Positions 8,562 to 19,333 of a stretch of DNA of 64,000 nucleotides are shown here, piece after piece. How positions within the stretch are numbered: position 1 is the stretch's first letter; every line of letters starts with the position of its first letter. Source of the stretch: Candidatus Harpocratesius repetitus (lineage in GTDB: Archaea; Asgardarchaeota; Lokiarchaeia; Sigyniarchaeales; Promethearchaeaceae); the NCBI GenBank assembly GCA_021498095.1, contig JAIZWK010000001.1, positions 62,001 to 126,000 of the forward strand, written 5' to 3'. The notes beneath the pieces were generated by a model. It did not search any database and had not been told where the DNA came from. It saw only the letters and a program-made list of their open reading frames with translations. Made by a program: the position numbers and the translations under genes.

Positions 8562-9971
8562 CTATTTCAACATTTTTTTTAATATTTCATTTAAATCTTT
8601 GATGTCATAACATCTTACTTTTCTAATTTCCTTTTTTAGATTAGTGAATTTGGTTATTTTTCTTGTAAATGACTTAGCAAAAATGAAATATGAATACTTT
8701 TTATTAATTATCTTTTTTTGATATTTAATGTGAGGTTCTACCTCGATTAACGATTTCATGATTGATTTTGGATTAATATTTTCACTCCACTTACACTCAC
8801 CAATTATTGCATCATCATCTTCATTAAATGCTAAGATATCAATCTCTCTTTCTACTCCATTTATTTTTCCCCACCATCTCCCTACATGATACGACTTAAA
8901 TAATTCAATCACTATTTGTCGAATTGCTTTCTCAAAGATAAAACCTAAATATTGATTATAACTCTGCTTAATAACTTCTATTGATAGGGTTTTGTTACAA
9001 AATTCATTATAATGAGCATAAATAAATCGGAACCAAAAAATCATGAAATTATCTTTCAAATAATACCTACCATTTTTTAGAACTGCACGATGGGTGGTTC
9101 TTGAAGATCTAACAACATCATTAATAGGATATTCTTGATAAACTAAATCCGCATATAATAGTTTTCTCATATATCCTGATAGATCAGAAACTTTCATTTG
9201 AATAAAATTAGCAATTTCACTATATGTTGATTTTCCAACAGCAATTGCATCTAATATATCAAAATATTTTGCGGGTTCTCTAAACTCCATGCTTAAAATA
9301 ACATTTATTTCATCACCCAATAAATATTGATAATATAATTCATTATCTAACCATTTCCAGAAGGGGCTTTCAACAGATTCTAAATATCGTGGAATACCAT
9401 CTGTTATACTATAAATTTCAAGTAATTCACTAAATGAACAATCAGGGTAGAAGTATTGAAGTTCCCAAAATTTCATTGGTTCTAGTTTGATTGTTGCTGT
9501 TTTTCTACCAAATAATGGACTCACTTGACCCATTAAGTTCTTCATCATTGAAATTGAAGAACCTAAAAGAATTATATTCATTTTTGTCTGTTTGTATTCA
9601 TGATCAATAAAATATTGAAGAAGAGAACTTAATAAGTCATCCTTCTTTATCATATAAGGAAATTCATCTAATATAAGAACATCTACTGCCCCCTTTAATG
9701 CTTTTAATATTAGTTTATAATCTTCTTTTAAATCTGCGATTATAGGAACTACTTTTGCACAATTATTCTGAAACATTTTTAAATTTGCAGTAAATGAAGA
9801 GTTTACACCCATACTGTATATAAATTTAAAATTCTTGCAAAGTTCTTTAACATAGCGAGTTTTACCAATTCTTCTCCTGCCATATATTATGATTAAATCG
9901 AATTTATCATTTGTTAGAAGATTTTTTCCTTTTTCTATTTCATATTTCCTATTAAAGAAAGGGGAATCCAT
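8562..9971 (-). CDS. archaeal AAA ATPase with C-terminal DUF234 nuclease-like domain
   Basis: 469 residues. Walker A is GRRRIGKT (about residues 31-38) and Walker B is VLILDEFP. A winged-helix-like middle part follows (YSEIANFIQMKVSDLSGYM). The C-terminal DUF234 region has a PD-(D/E)XK-like pattern, EREIDILAF followed by IIGECKW. The length fits the ATPase_2 plus DUF234 family, common in archaea and often found in mobile or defence neighbourhoods; the biochemical role is not established. It is a single gene, with no obvious operon partner, just downstream of the transposase. Confidence 0.85.
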   Translation of the reverse strand: MDSPFFNRKYEIEKGKNLLTNDKFDLIIIYGRRRIGKTRYVKELCKNFKFIYSMGVNSSFTANLKMFQNNCAKVVPIIADLKEDYKLILKALKGAVDVLILDEFPYMIKKDDLLSSLLQYFIDHEYKQTKMNIILLGSSISMMKNLMGQVSPLFGRKTATIKLEPMKFWELQYFYPDCSFSELLEIYSITDGIPRYLESVESPFWKWLDNELYYQYLLGDEINVILSMEFREPAKYFDILDAIAVGKSTYSEIANFIQMKVSDLSGYMRKLLYADLVYQEYPINDVVRSSRTTHRAVLKNGRYYLKDNFMIFWFRFIYAHYNEFCNKTLSIEVIKQSYNQYLGFIFEKAIRQIVIELFKSYHVGRWWGKINGVEREIDILAFNEDDDAIIGECKWSENINPKSIMKSLIEVEPHIKYQKKIINKKYSYFIFAKSFTRKITKFTNLKKEIRKVRCYDIKDLNEILKKMLK

Positions 9972-10256
9972 ATTATTATAATGGCCGTTCCCCTAATAAA
10001 TTTATTCGACTTTGTCTTTGAATTCTGAGCAAAATAATTACCAAAAAACAAAATGAAAAAATTGAGGATCTTTTATCTATTCTAATTTAAACGCTTTTTT
10101 GAATATCATTTATATATATCCGACTTAAATCTGAAATATCGCAATTCTTTTTTTGTCGAACTCGATTTTTTCAAAGAATTTGTTAAAAATTTACCATCCT
10201 GCTTATAAATTCTTCAATCTGAAGTCGATTTTATTATAATTCTTGATTTACCTATC

Positions 10257-10502
10257 TTGAATTTGGCCCCTTGGTTAAATCGACAAAAAATATGGAGGGA
10301 TATTTTGGATTTGAGTCGGAAGAATCAAGTTGAAGGAATGAAAAACTTCGAATCTTTGAAATTTAAAATACCCTCAATAAAAAAAAATATAAACCCCTTT
10401 CATGATTATATAATTTGCTCTGAAGAAATTGGATTAATATCATGCCATATCATAACATACCGTGAAGATACGATTCAAATTGTTAAAAGAAGTTTTTTTT
10501 GA
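10257..10502 (+). CDS. possible small hypothetical protein
   Basis: An 81-residue frame beginning at TTG, mixed polar/hydrophobic, with no recognised motif and no convincing ribosome binding site. It may be real, or a remnant of a larger gene. The 285 bases before it show nothing else. Confidence 0.3.
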   Translation: MNLAPWLNRQKIWRDILDLSRKNQVEGMKNFESLKFKIPSIKKNINPFHDYIICSEEIGLISCHIITYREDTIQIVKRSFF

Positions 10503-10631
10503 TAATACAAAATAGTTATTCGTAATCATTTTATTCTTTCAATCTTCAGCGGGAATAAATTTATAAAAAACACAAATAAGAACTGAAAAAAATTGCCTTA
10601 GATTCTAAATTTCACAAAGGAGTAATTTTGA

Positions 10632-10853
10632 ATGAATAAGATCGAGAAAAGTAATAAAGAGAAGAAGGTTAACTCATATATTCTTCTAATTCTTTTTTTC
10701 CTTGTATTAACAGTAATACTTTTGGTGCTAAGATTAGTAAAAATAATTGAATACAGCTGGTTTTGGGTGTTTTTTCCATCGATCATTGCTGTTATTCTTT
10801 TTCTTTTACCGATTCTTTGTGCTATGTTATTATTAAAAATTTTTCATGATTGA
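10632..10853 (+). CDS. small two-pass membrane protein
   Basis: 73 residues from an ATG with AAAGGAG nine bases upstream (10616-10622). A basic N-terminus (NKIEKSNKEKK) precedes two membrane helices (about residues 14-35 and 43-68), separated by the aromatic turn EYSWFWVFFPS. Short bacterial and archaeal proteins with a similar WsWfWV turn are often labelled 'transmembrane Fragile-X-F protein'; the resemblance is suggestive only. Function unknown. Confidence 0.6.
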   Translation: MNKIEKSNKEKKVNSYILLILFFLVLTVILLVLRLVKIIEYSWFWVFFPSIIAVILFLLPILCAMLLLKIFHD

Positions 10854-11234
10854 TTGACTGTTAAAAATGAAATTAAAATAATATTTAATTAATTGAAAAA
10901 AGATACAGTAAAAAGGCATTGAAATTAATGAAAAGTGCCCTAATCACTCTTTAGAAAAGACATAGATAAAGGCCTGACCATTCAATTTACATATGGAAAA
11001 GCCGAAATAATTCAAGTAAAAACTTAAAATTTCTGTATGATTTAAAATCCCCCTTGAAAAGCGATTAAATGAGAATTTTTTAGAGAAAATTTGCCATCTT
11101 GTGGGATAATTCATTTTGATTATTCAATATTCCAGGTTTCGTTGAAAAATATGAATAAAATTCGCATTTCGAACTTTATCGTTAACGATAGCATCTATAG
11201 TAAATACAATTTTTGATATATTCCTCTGAACTGC
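10854..11234. other. intergenic, nothing recognised
   Basis: 381 AT-rich bases between a small membrane protein gene and the end of the convergent permease gene. I see no frame, repeat or RNA structure that I can support. Confidence 0.5.
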
Positions 11235-11987
11235 TTATATAAATGTTTGGAAAATTAAAATAGCCGAAACTAAAAGTAGCACACCTCCGAATACAGGCTT
11301 AATTTTTCTAGAATTTAATTTAACTGCCATTACTCTGGATCCCAATTGACTTCCAATCAATACACCTAAACTGCATAAAATCCATAAGAGCCAGTCGGGT
11401 TTAGCCGCAATAAAAACATGAGATATAAAACTGGATAATCCTGAACATGAAACAACAAATGCAGAAGTAGCCGCTGCAATTTTTGGAGCCAATCCAGCCA
11501 TATACAGCAAAGGAACTACAAAACTCCCTCCACCACGACCCAATAATCCTGCAAAAAGACCTAAAAAGAAGCCTCCAACAATACCTAAAAGGATTTTTTG
11601 TTTAGTGTTGTAATCTCCACTCTTTGGTTTCCAGCCGCTCAACATTAGTATTGCAGCAATTATAGTAAATATGGCAAATAATAAAATTAGTAGTTTTTCA
11701 GGTAATTTTACATTTAATAAGGCGCCTATAGGTGCAAAGATAACCATCATTACCCCGAAAGGCAGAGCCACTTTCCAATCGATCATTTTTTTCCGAGCAT
11801 AAGTTACTGCTGCCGATGTACTATTTACTAAATTCAACAACATTCCTAATGGAATTGCTTCTGATTTAAAATCCAAACCAAACCAAAAAAGAATAGGAAT
11901 ATAGATTTGCGAACCACCCATTCCCAACATCGAAAATACAAAAGCAATTAATAAAAATACTAGTGGTGTAAAATAGAGCCAATTCAT
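11235..11987 (-). CDS. TauE/SafE family sulfite/anion permease
   Basis: 250 residues with about eight hydrophobic helices and the two-fold internal symmetry of the TauE/SafE family. The two Gly-rich repeats are typical: SMLGMGGSQIYIPIL near residue 20 and AGLLGRGGGSFVVPLL near residue 145. Family members move sulfite, sulfoacetate or other small organosulfur anions across the cytoplasmic membrane; the substrate here is unknown. It is a single gene, with no sulfur-metabolism neighbours to help. Confidence 0.88.
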   Translation of the reverse strand: MNWLYFTPLVFLLIAFVFSMLGMGGSQIYIPILFWFGLDFKSEAIPLGMLLNLVNSTSAAVTYARKKMIDWKVALPFGVMMVIFAPIGALLNVKLPEKLLILLFAIFTIIAAILMLSGWKPKSGDYNTKQKILLGIVGGFFLGLFAGLLGRGGGSFVVPLLYMAGLAPKIAAATSAFVVSCSGLSSFISHVFIAAKPDWLLWILCSLGVLIGSQLGSRVMAVKLNSRKIKPVFGGVLLLVSAILIFQTFI

Positions 11988-12463
11988 CTAAAAATCATCG
12001 CGAGTAATTTAAAGGGATTTCTTATTATAAATCATAGATTGCATATAAATCAAAGTAAAAAGAAATAAATAAAGAACAAGTTATATCACCGAGATTCGCT
12101 GTTTTCCATAAAGAAAGAGTTAAAGACTTTTTTTTATCAAAATACCGAAAATTTCAGCTTCTTCATTCCTATAAATACGCAATTCCCTAAGCCGGTTGAT
12201 ATAAATTTTGAATAGATTTGATTAATATCTGAAAATGAATGATGAAAATGGTAATTCAGTCAAAAATAAGGAAGTTGCTAAATTTAGTTGATTTGTTAAT
12301 AGGAAATTTGCACTCTGGTAGATATTTACAGAAGTAATTGTGATATTTAATTTTTCTCGGAAATCCCATGGTATTTAAGAGGCAAGATGATTGAAGAAGG
12401 ATTTACTATATTAACACATGATAAAACGAAACTTTTTGAATATCTTCATCTTTTGATAATAAT
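11988..12463. other. intergenic with one possible micro-ORF
   Basis: AT-rich. The only candidate is a 32-codon frame at 12388-12486 (MIEEGFTILTHDKTKL start) with GAGG four bases before its ATG. It overlaps the next gene's start and has no recognised relatives. It might be a leader peptide, but the evidence is weak. Confidence 0.25.
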
Positions 12464-13081
12464 ATGTTCAAACCAATTACTTTGAAACAACAGGTAGCAA
12501 TTGATATCAGAATAAAAGCTGTCAAAGAAATTCAAAAATTAGAACCAGTTTTTTTTAGAAAAACATTTTTAGAAAATGCACTAGATGATGACAAGAAAAC
12601 ATCAGGTATTCTCATTACAGATTTAGATATTCAAATTTTAATAATGGATTATTATCAGAAGAAATATAATTTTTTCTTAAGATTTCAGGGAATTATCGAA
12701 ATCTTAAAAGAGATGCCCATTAAACAATTTATTATAACAAACCAGTACAGTAAAGCTCGACAATATCTAATAAAGAAAATGCAAAATAAGGGATATCTTT
12801 TACCACATTATTCATCTATCTTTGGTTTACACTCTTTACATCTTATCGATGGTGTTTGTTGCGATGTTGTTCCGCCAACCCCTGAAAATATTCGCCCTGA
12901 AATACCTAATAGACATTATAAATTTGTAGCTTTTACTGGAAATATTATTACAGAAGATATTTTCTATATTTTTGATGGAAAATTTGTCGATCCAACAAAA
13001 TTAATAGCAGAATTTTCAATAGAAGAATATCCAATTCTTATAGAAGAATTTTCGAATAAGAGTGAAGATAAGAATTACTAA
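12464..13081 (+). CDS. hypothetical protein
   Basis: 205 residues, soluble. Two spots weakly recall HAD-like phosphatases: ITDLDIQIL (a DxD-like first motif near residue 53) and FIITNQ (near residue 90), but the lysine and acidic third motifs are not evident, so I do not assign the family. It is convergent with the TIR-NACHT gene, 21 bases away. Confidence 0.5.
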   Translation: MFKPITLKQQVAIDIRIKAVKEIQKLEPVFFRKTFLENALDDDKKTSGILITDLDIQILIMDYYQKKYNFFLRFQGIIEILKEMPIKQFIITNQYSKARQYLIKKMQNKGYLLPHYSSIFGLHSLHLIDGVCCDVVPPTPENIRPEIPNRHYKFVAFTGNIITEDIFYIFDGKFVDPTKLIAEFSIEEYPILIEEFSNKSEDKNY

Positions 13082-13102
13082 AAAAAAAAACTAATTTACT
13101 CT

Positions 13103-16100
13103 TTAAGTTATATAATTAAGGAGTATTTTTTGTATCTCAATTTGATTGTAATTATTAGAATGATAAAGACTTTCAATTTCTTCAATATCTTTCATTCTAT
13201 TTGAAACATTTAAGACTTTAACAGAATTCTGAAAATTCTTAATATTATCCCCAATAATATTCATATTTTTTTCAATAAGACCAATAATCGCTCTTAATTC
13301 TGACACTTTTAACTCCAAAATAGGATAATTAACCTTCTTTATTAGTTGCAAGGCTTTTGTTATTAAAGAATCTGATTCTGAAAATTGTTTTAATAACGCA
13401 AAAAGCTTTGCTTTAAGTAAAAGTGGTCGAATAAAATAACGGGTCTCCTTAATTGTGGGATTAACTTTTTCTACTTGCTCTAGTTTTTCAATATTTTTTA
13501 AAATGAGATTTGTAAAATCTTTGGTTTCAGAAGAATTAATCTTCACTGATTCAATTAAGGCTTCATCAAACAATATCCAAGAAATCTTCTGAGGATCTTT
13601 AAGTTTATCAGCAATTATTTTTGCTTTTTCAAGGAATATCTTTGCATTATCATAATCACGAAGGAAAATATAAGTTTCACCAATATTGTAATTCATAACC
13701 ATATTCCAATAGACATTACCAATTTTTTCTGAAATATCTAAAGCAGATAGAAAATGTTTTAATCCACTAACATAGTCTCCTCTATGAAAATCAATCCATC
13801 CATAACTATTCTCAATATATGAATGGATGTTATTTATTTCACTAATTTCTTGAGCGAGTTCATTAGTTCTTTTTAATATTTCTTCTGCTTTTTTAAATTT
13901 ACATTGTAAAATAAACGTCATGACATAATTGATATGCAATTCAATAAGTAACGGTTTATGTTTAGAAAGATCTACAGGACTATCTGTTCCTTTTGATTTT
14001 TCTTCCAAAATTTCTATTCCCTTAAGATATTCCTCTCCAGCACCTTCAAGATCATCTTGTGATTTCTTTAAAATTCCATATTTCAAGTAAGTTTTAGCTA
14101 ATCTATATCTATTTTTTGTTGTTTTGAAAATTGTTAATGCAGGATTAAAGAATTTCGCAGATAATTCAGGCATATTTCTTACTTTAAAAAAATGTATTAG
14201 TTCAATAAACAATATTCCGATATAATTTGGATGAATTAGCAATTTTGAATCTGAATCTGAATTTTGAAGCCGTTGAGGAATACTTAAAAGATAGTTCTCT
14301 AAACTAGATTGAATTCGCATAGGAATATTTGATTCAACAGCAAAAATCTGTTCAAAATCATCGACAACATTATAAATATACCCTCTCTTATATTTTTCTG
14401 CTAAAAATTTTTCATTTTTTAGTAGTTTTAGCAATTTACTAAAAGACTCTAATTCACCTGAATTGATAAGATGTTGAGGCAAGTACAATATCAGATAATC
14501 AGATAATCCTTCATATTCATCTGAGGGTGTTTGAATAAAAATATTCCATAAATAATTTGCAAATACTTTATGACCATGGTTTGTATCAATATAATATTCT
14601 AATGCAATTTCTGAATCTGTTAGAAATTCTCCAAGAGTACTGTGAAAGGGAAAAAAATACCCATTTCTTTCTTTAATAAAAGAGTTTAAAGAGATTATTG
14701 TATCCATTTTTTCTTTTGTTTTCCATTTCAAGATTTTGTCAATTAGATAAGAAGAGATCGTTGATTTTGCAGCATAAATTAATTCTAGAAAAGGACGCTG
14801 CAATTTATCGTAGATCATTAAATCTGGAAATCGTTCCTCGAAATATTTATAATATATTGTATCCAAACCAAAGGGAACAGATTCTAATTGTTGAATATCA
14901 AATCCTTCTTTTTGAAGATTATCCATTAAAATTTTTATATATAAAAACATACCTTCACTTTTTGAAATTACTTCTTTTATTACATTTTCATTTGGTTTAA
15001 TTCCTTGTTCAGCCATGTTTTCTATTATATACTGCTCTAAATCGTTAATATTATGAAGAGTATTTTTATAATCATTTAAATCAATAATCTGAGGTTTGAT
15101 TTTTTTCAATTTTAAGATTAAATCCTTCTCAGGACGGCTTGTAACCATAAGTTTTATCCATTTTGGCAGTTTTTTCCATTCAAATGCAATTATATCTGCA
15201 ATTTCATTCTTATTCCCTTTTTTTGCCTCATCTAAACCATCAATTATAACAATTTTAGGCTCATCTGGAATAGGAGTAGTTATAATATTAAGTGGACGAA
15301 TTAAGATGTTATCAAATAACGTTTTTGGATTACTTAAACAGGATTCTTCTAAGTTGATTTCTTGTAAAGCTTCATAATAAGTAGGAATATGTTGAGATAA
15401 TTGATAAGCTATTGATAGAATTGCACGCCGTGCATCACTCTTGTCCTCATGATTTCTTATACAAATGTGGTATGCATATATATTTGGATTGTAATGACAT
15501 AGATAAGAAGAGAATGCAGATTTTCCTAAGCCGGGCCCTCCTTTTATCCATAATATTTGAGAAGTATTAACATTTTTTTGCCATTTTTCGAAAATTTCCA
15601 ATAACCATTTTCTTCCTGTGAATTTAGAAATATGTTGAGAAATTTCAGATTCAAATGCTAATGGTTTAAGTAATTTTTTTAATCGCATTTGACCTCCTTC
15701 AAAATCTAATTTATCTTCTTCTATTGCTTGAATTAATCTTTTAAATCTTTCCTTATACTTGTATTTAAATTCAGCAATAGGTACACTATCTCGTAAATCT
15801 AAATATTGAATACGACAAATAGATGTTGGAGGTCCATCAACAAGGGTTACTAGTAAAATAGGAATGATTATTTTATTTTTTTCTAAAGCTTTTGCAATTT
15901 CATTTAAGCAATATCCATAAGTTGAATTTGGGTTTTCAATTGAAGGTCGACGCATTGAATGTGGCGTCATTAATAAAACAACTTTATCGCATTCTTTCAA
16001 ACCATTTTCAATATATATCTCCCAATCTTTTCCAATCCGTAATTGTTCATCATCAAACCATACTTTGTGACCTCTTCGTTCTAGATCTTCTTTAATTATT

Positions 16101-16303
16101 CTTGCATCATCACTATATTCATCTCGACCATAACTAAGAAAGATTTTAAAGATAGGATGCTCCTTTTCTTTATTAAGGCTCATTTCTGGTTGAGATTGCC
16201 ATTCATTTTCACAATCCAAGCAAATATAAGTGGATTTTCTTTTAAAAAAATGAATGTTTACAGAATGACATTGCGGACATTGAATAGAATTATTTTTTTT
16301 CAT
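13103..16303 (-). CDS. zinc ribbon-TIR-NACHT-TPR protein (STAND-type immune ATPase)
   Basis: 1066 residues in four parts. Residues 9-31 hold a zinc ribbon (CPQC, CLDC). Residues about 50-165 form a TIR/SEFIR domain (IFLSYGRDEYSDDA, DDEQLRIGKDW, and NEIAKAL with a candidate catalytic Glu). Residues about 240-480 form a NACHT/STAND ATPase with Walker A GGPGLGKS, Walker B IVIIDGLDEA and VTSRPEKD. From about 690 there are TPR-like helical repeats, probably the sensor. TIR domains with this layout cleave NAD+ or make a signal once the STAND module assembles, in phage defence or programmed death. GGAG lies six bases upstream of the ATG. It stands alone and needs no partner gene. Confidence 0.87.
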   Translation of the reverse strand: MKKNNSIQCPQCHSVNIHFFKRKSTYICLDCENEWQSQPEMSLNKEKEHPIFKIFLSYGRDEYSDDARIIKEDLERRGHKVWFDDEQLRIGKDWEIYIENGLKECDKVVLLMTPHSMRRPSIENPNSTYGYCLNEIAKALEKNKIIIPILLVTLVDGPPTSICRIQYLDLRDSVPIAEFKYKYKERFKRLIQAIEEDKLDFEGGQMRLKKLLKPLAFESEISQHISKFTGRKWLLEIFEKWQKNVNTSQILWIKGGPGLGKSAFSSYLCHYNPNIYAYHICIRNHEDKSDARRAILSIAYQLSQHIPTYYEALQEINLEESCLSNPKTLFDNILIRPLNIITTPIPDEPKIVIIDGLDEAKKGNKNEIADIIAFEWKKLPKWIKLMVTSRPEKDLILKLKKIKPQIIDLNDYKNTLHNINDLEQYIIENMAEQGIKPNENVIKEVISKSEGMFLYIKILMDNLQKEGFDIQQLESVPFGLDTIYYKYFEERFPDLMIYDKLQRPFLELIYAAKSTISSYLIDKILKWKTKEKMDTIISLNSFIKERNGYFFPFHSTLGEFLTDSEIALEYYIDTNHGHKVFANYLWNIFIQTPSDEYEGLSDYLILYLPQHLINSGELESFSKLLKLLKNEKFLAEKYKRGYIYNVVDDFEQIFAVESNIPMRIQSSLENYLLSIPQRLQNSDSDSKLLIHPNYIGILFIELIHFFKVRNMPELSAKFFNPALTIFKTTKNRYRLAKTYLKYGILKKSQDDLEGAGEEYLKGIEILEEKSKGTDSPVDLSKHKPLLIELHINYVMTFILQCKFKKAEEILKRTNELAQEISEINNIHSYIENSYGWIDFHRGDYVSGLKHFLSALDISEKIGNVYWNMVMNYNIGETYIFLRDYDNAKIFLEKAKIIADKLKDPQKISWILFDEALIESVKINSSETKDFTNLILKNIEKLEQVEKVNPTIKETRYFIRPLLLKAKLFALLKQFSESDSLITKALQLIKKVNYPILELKVSELRAIIGLIEKNMNIIGDNIKNFQNSVKVLNVSNRMKDIEEIESLYHSNNYNQIEIQKILLNYIT

Positions 16304-16559
16304 TGATCTCCTTATTAAAAATTTGATTTATAATTAAAAAGCTTTTTTTCCTAAATATTAAATAAATGAATTTAATGATGAAATGACAATTAACTGAAAT
16401 ATCAATTAAAAAAAAACACTAACAAAAATAAATAGACGGGTAAATGTATCATTCTAAAAGGTTCTTTTGTTTATTACCTTAATCTGACTATTTATTTGAC
16501 AATTACATTTTATTTAGAGTAAATCCAAGAAAATTCTCTCGTTAAAAACTTTTCACATC

Positions 16560-17537
16560 TTAATCAACCTTTAGATCTTGTTCATTGTTATAAATCCAAC
16601 TTTTAATTATAAAGAATAGAGCACATATACCAAATGAAAATGCTTGAATTATATAATATATTCTTCCTGAAAGTGAATTCCACGGTTTAGGAGGCACAAT
16701 TGAGAAGAGAAGCATTTTTATGATCGTAAAGAAAACTTTCGGATAAATATCAAGATGTGATCTTGTATAATGTGGAAAATACTTCCCATGCCAGCATTTT
16801 CGTTTAATTATTCGATATAAATTAAAATTATAAAGATGATAAATAATAGGTTCTGGAAGAAAAGCAATTTTTTCCCCAGATTCTAAAATTCGAGCTGCAA
16901 TGTCCCTATCTTCACCTGTTTGAAGAAATTTATTAAATCCATTAATTTTCTCTAACAAATCAGATTTTAGCAACATTGCAAAACCTTGAAGAATATTTAG
17001 TTGGTTTATATCATTTTTCATTGTTGAGTGTCGAATTTTATCTTTAAAAAAAGAAGCATACCAAGGATAAATAGATCGATATTTTAACTTTGCATAATAA
17101 ATATTTTTGTCAAGCATAAATTCAAATGTTCCCCATTTAGATTCATGAATCGGTAAAAAATCCAATCCTGCAGCACGAATACTCTGTTTTTCAAGTATTT
17201 CTATTTTAGAAATCAGTTTTCTTTTAAAATTTGATTTGATTATTATATCACAATCCGTAAATAATATCCAACTTAACCCATAATCAGATATTTTCAAACG
17301 TAAAAATTCTCTCGCTTCTCCACAACCAAGTTTTCTCTGAAAATGAAATAAATGGAAATTGGGTCTATTTACTTGAGATAAAACTAACGGCAAAGGCCCT
17401 CCACTATAAATAAAAAATATCGGGTCATTAAGAGAAAATTCTTTAAATAAAGAATTTAGATGATTATTAAGAAAATAATTGTATTCTGGTGTAGCTAAAG
17501 TACAAATTACTAGTTTTGATTTATTTTTTTTTTCCAT
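16560..17537 (-). CDS. family 2 glycosyltransferase with C-terminal membrane segment
   Basis: 325 residues. The GT-A fold is shown by the DxD-type motif TDCDIII near residue 93 and by GEDRDIAARIL near residue 205, the acidic motif carrying the catalytic base region. Residues about 260-315 are hydrophobic and basic, consistent with membrane attachment. It probably transfers a sugar from a nucleotide donor onto a lipid or surface glycan. It stands alone on the strand, with no other glycan gene within 1 kb. Confidence 0.8.
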   Translation of the reverse strand: MEKKNKSKLVICTLATPEYNYFLNNHLNSLFKEFSLNDPIFFIYSGGPLPLVLSQVNRPNFHLFHFQRKLGCGEAREFLRLKISDYGLSWILFTDCDIIIKSNFKRKLISKIEILEKQSIRAAGLDFLPIHESKWGTFEFMLDKNIYYAKLKYRSIYPWYASFFKDKIRHSTMKNDINQLNILQGFAMLLKSDLLEKINGFNKFLQTGEDRDIAARILESGEKIAFLPEPIIYHLYNFNLYRIIKRKCWHGKYFPHYTRSHLDIYPKVFFTIIKMLLFSIVPPKPWNSLSGRIYYIIQAFSFGICALFFIIKSWIYNNEQDLKVD

Positions 17538-18038
17538 TAAAATAATAGTAGAAGGAATTTATTTTAAATATTTGAAGATTTCTTTCCAATCGATATACCA
17601 GTAAAAAATATCTTATAGTACTCTTATAGCACTTCTATTTAATCCTGTAAAGAATAATTAATTTTAATTTGCTTCTTAATTTGCTTATTTATCTATTTCC
17701 TTATAATCCTTACGACATTTTCAAGTTTCTTGTAACTTCTTAAAAATCGAATAAAAATCTATTTATTTTTTTGTAATACTATCATTCACAATTATCTTTC
17801 TTTAGTCTTTCTAATGCTTTTGACTTTTTAGCAGAAATATCTGAATTATTATAAAGACCAAATCTCATTTGACAAAAATTAAAATGTAAATTGAAATATA
17901 AATAACTTTTCTCTAGCTTTTAATGTGATTGAAAAAATATAAAAAGGTCTTTCGCAGAAAATATTTGTTATTTTTTTTACAATATAGATTCTATCATTAA
18001 GACATTTACCACCTGGAGAAGCCCCACGTATCCAAATA
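17538..18038. other. intergenic, nothing recognised
   Basis: 501 AT-rich bases between divergently oriented genes. Open codons continue upstream of the next ATG from about 17988 (reading RHLPPGEAPRIQ before it), so the following gene may begin here or may have lost its original start. Confidence 0.4.
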
Positions 18039-18458
18039 ATGCTGAGAAATAATGGGACTAATTCAGTGGGTTCAAAAGTTTATATGGGTATAGATACAAA
18101 CAATGTAAAGGAATGTGTATATACAAAGCCAGAAAAGATCGATCCAGGATATGTATGGTGGGGAATCTACAACGTTCCAACAAAAAAGCGAAAACATCAG
18201 AAAATTGGTGTTCATAAAGTTGGTGCTTTTGTTGAACTTCATAATGCTAAACATTATGCAGGAAAAGCCGCCAGAATTGCCTTGGGTGCATTAACTGGTT
18301 TTTCTCCTGGTGCAAAAATTCATGGTATGAGTTTGGGTTTTAAAGTTACTAATGGAATTTCTTGTCCAAATTGCAAAGTCCCGTTAAATTTCCGTAGAGA
18401 TGCTGATGGAATCCCCTTTTGGAATTGCCCTCAGTGCCAAAAACAATTTTACGAATAA
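18039..18458 (+). CDS. hypothetical protein with C-terminal zinc ribbon
   Basis: 139 residues from the ATG; the open frame extends 17 codons further up, without an ATG, GTG or TTG. The C-terminus has CPNC and CPQC separated by about 18 residues, a zinc ribbon. The middle (KAARIALGALTGFSPGAKIH) is Gly/Ala rich, and the N-terminal half contains VWWGIYNVP. The ribbon suggests nucleic-acid or protein binding. No family recognised; possibly truncated at the 5' end. Confidence 0.5.
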   Translation: MLRNNGTNSVGSKVYMGIDTNNVKECVYTKPEKIDPGYVWWGIYNVPTKKRKHQKIGVHKVGAFVELHNAKHYAGKAARIALGALTGFSPGAKIHGMSLGFKVTNGISCPNCKVPLNFRRDADGIPFWNCPQCQKQFYE

Positions 18459-18586
18459 AATTTTCGCTCTCTTTTTTATTTCCTTTTTAAAATTCATTGT
18501 AGAAATTGAAAATTTCAGAAATAAATATAATATCTACGATTATTTCATTTTTTCTTAAAAAAAGAGATATTTTTATTAACGAAAGA

Positions 18587-19333
18587 TCAATTCACTGACA
18601 CCTTGGTTTGAATCTTTTTCCCAAAATTTTCGTTTAATTGAAATAATTTTTTAATTCTTGAATTATTCCATTCACTAAAGAGAATTTTTGGACTAAATTT
18701 ATACGAAACAAATGTAATTTCTAAGATTTCTGGGTTATTTTTGGTAATAATAAATTCCCGAAGTCGCTGTTCTAAACCCTCAAGTGTTTCAGTGCCCGTC
18801 AATTGTACGCGAGTTTCAATCACACTATTTATATTCTCCGCGAGATTATCCAATTGAGACTTTTTCCAAAATAAGTCTTGTGTTTCCCTAATAGCAGCTG
18901 CAACTGCAGGAAGCACACCTTTCGCCAATCTTAGAATTTTACGAGAAGGACCAATTTTCGCATATCCCCGTTTTCATCTGTCAAAAACTGTAAAGAGTCC
19001 TTTCCCTCCCCGCATTATTTTTGCTTTCTGGTTTTTTCTTTGTTTTCCTCGCCCGTTCTTCACACCTTTTGGTCTGTCCCACCTTTTTGGTATTGGCAAA
19101 CTCAAATCATCTTCATTCACTAAGTAAAAGTATTCTTTTATCATCTCGCCTAGCATGCTGTCAAGCACTTCTCTGACACCTCCAGATGTAGTCAAGGCAA
19201 ATTGTCGGGCAGTATTGTGCGTTTTATTGAATAAGCATGCAGGTTTTTTACACTGATAATATTGAACCCTCCTCCCTTTCCGTTTATGAGTGCCATATAC
19301 TCAGACGACAGCAGAGCGGCATTCTGGGCACAA
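18587..19333 (-). pseudogene. decayed transposase with two in-frame TGA codons
   Basis: One minus-strand frame runs through CPECRSAVV, TGA, VYGTHKRKGRRVQYYQCKK, PACLFNKTHNTARQ, TTSGGVREVLDSMLGEM and KAKIMRGGKGLFTVFDR, TGA, then KRGYAKIGPSRK up to the final stop. The opening CPEC...YGTHKRKG...YYQC pattern is the N-terminal zinc ribbon of insertion-sequence transposases. Both interruptions sit where CGA (Arg) or a similar codon would fit, so C-to-T decay explains them. The catalytic core is largely missing. Confidence 0.6.
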
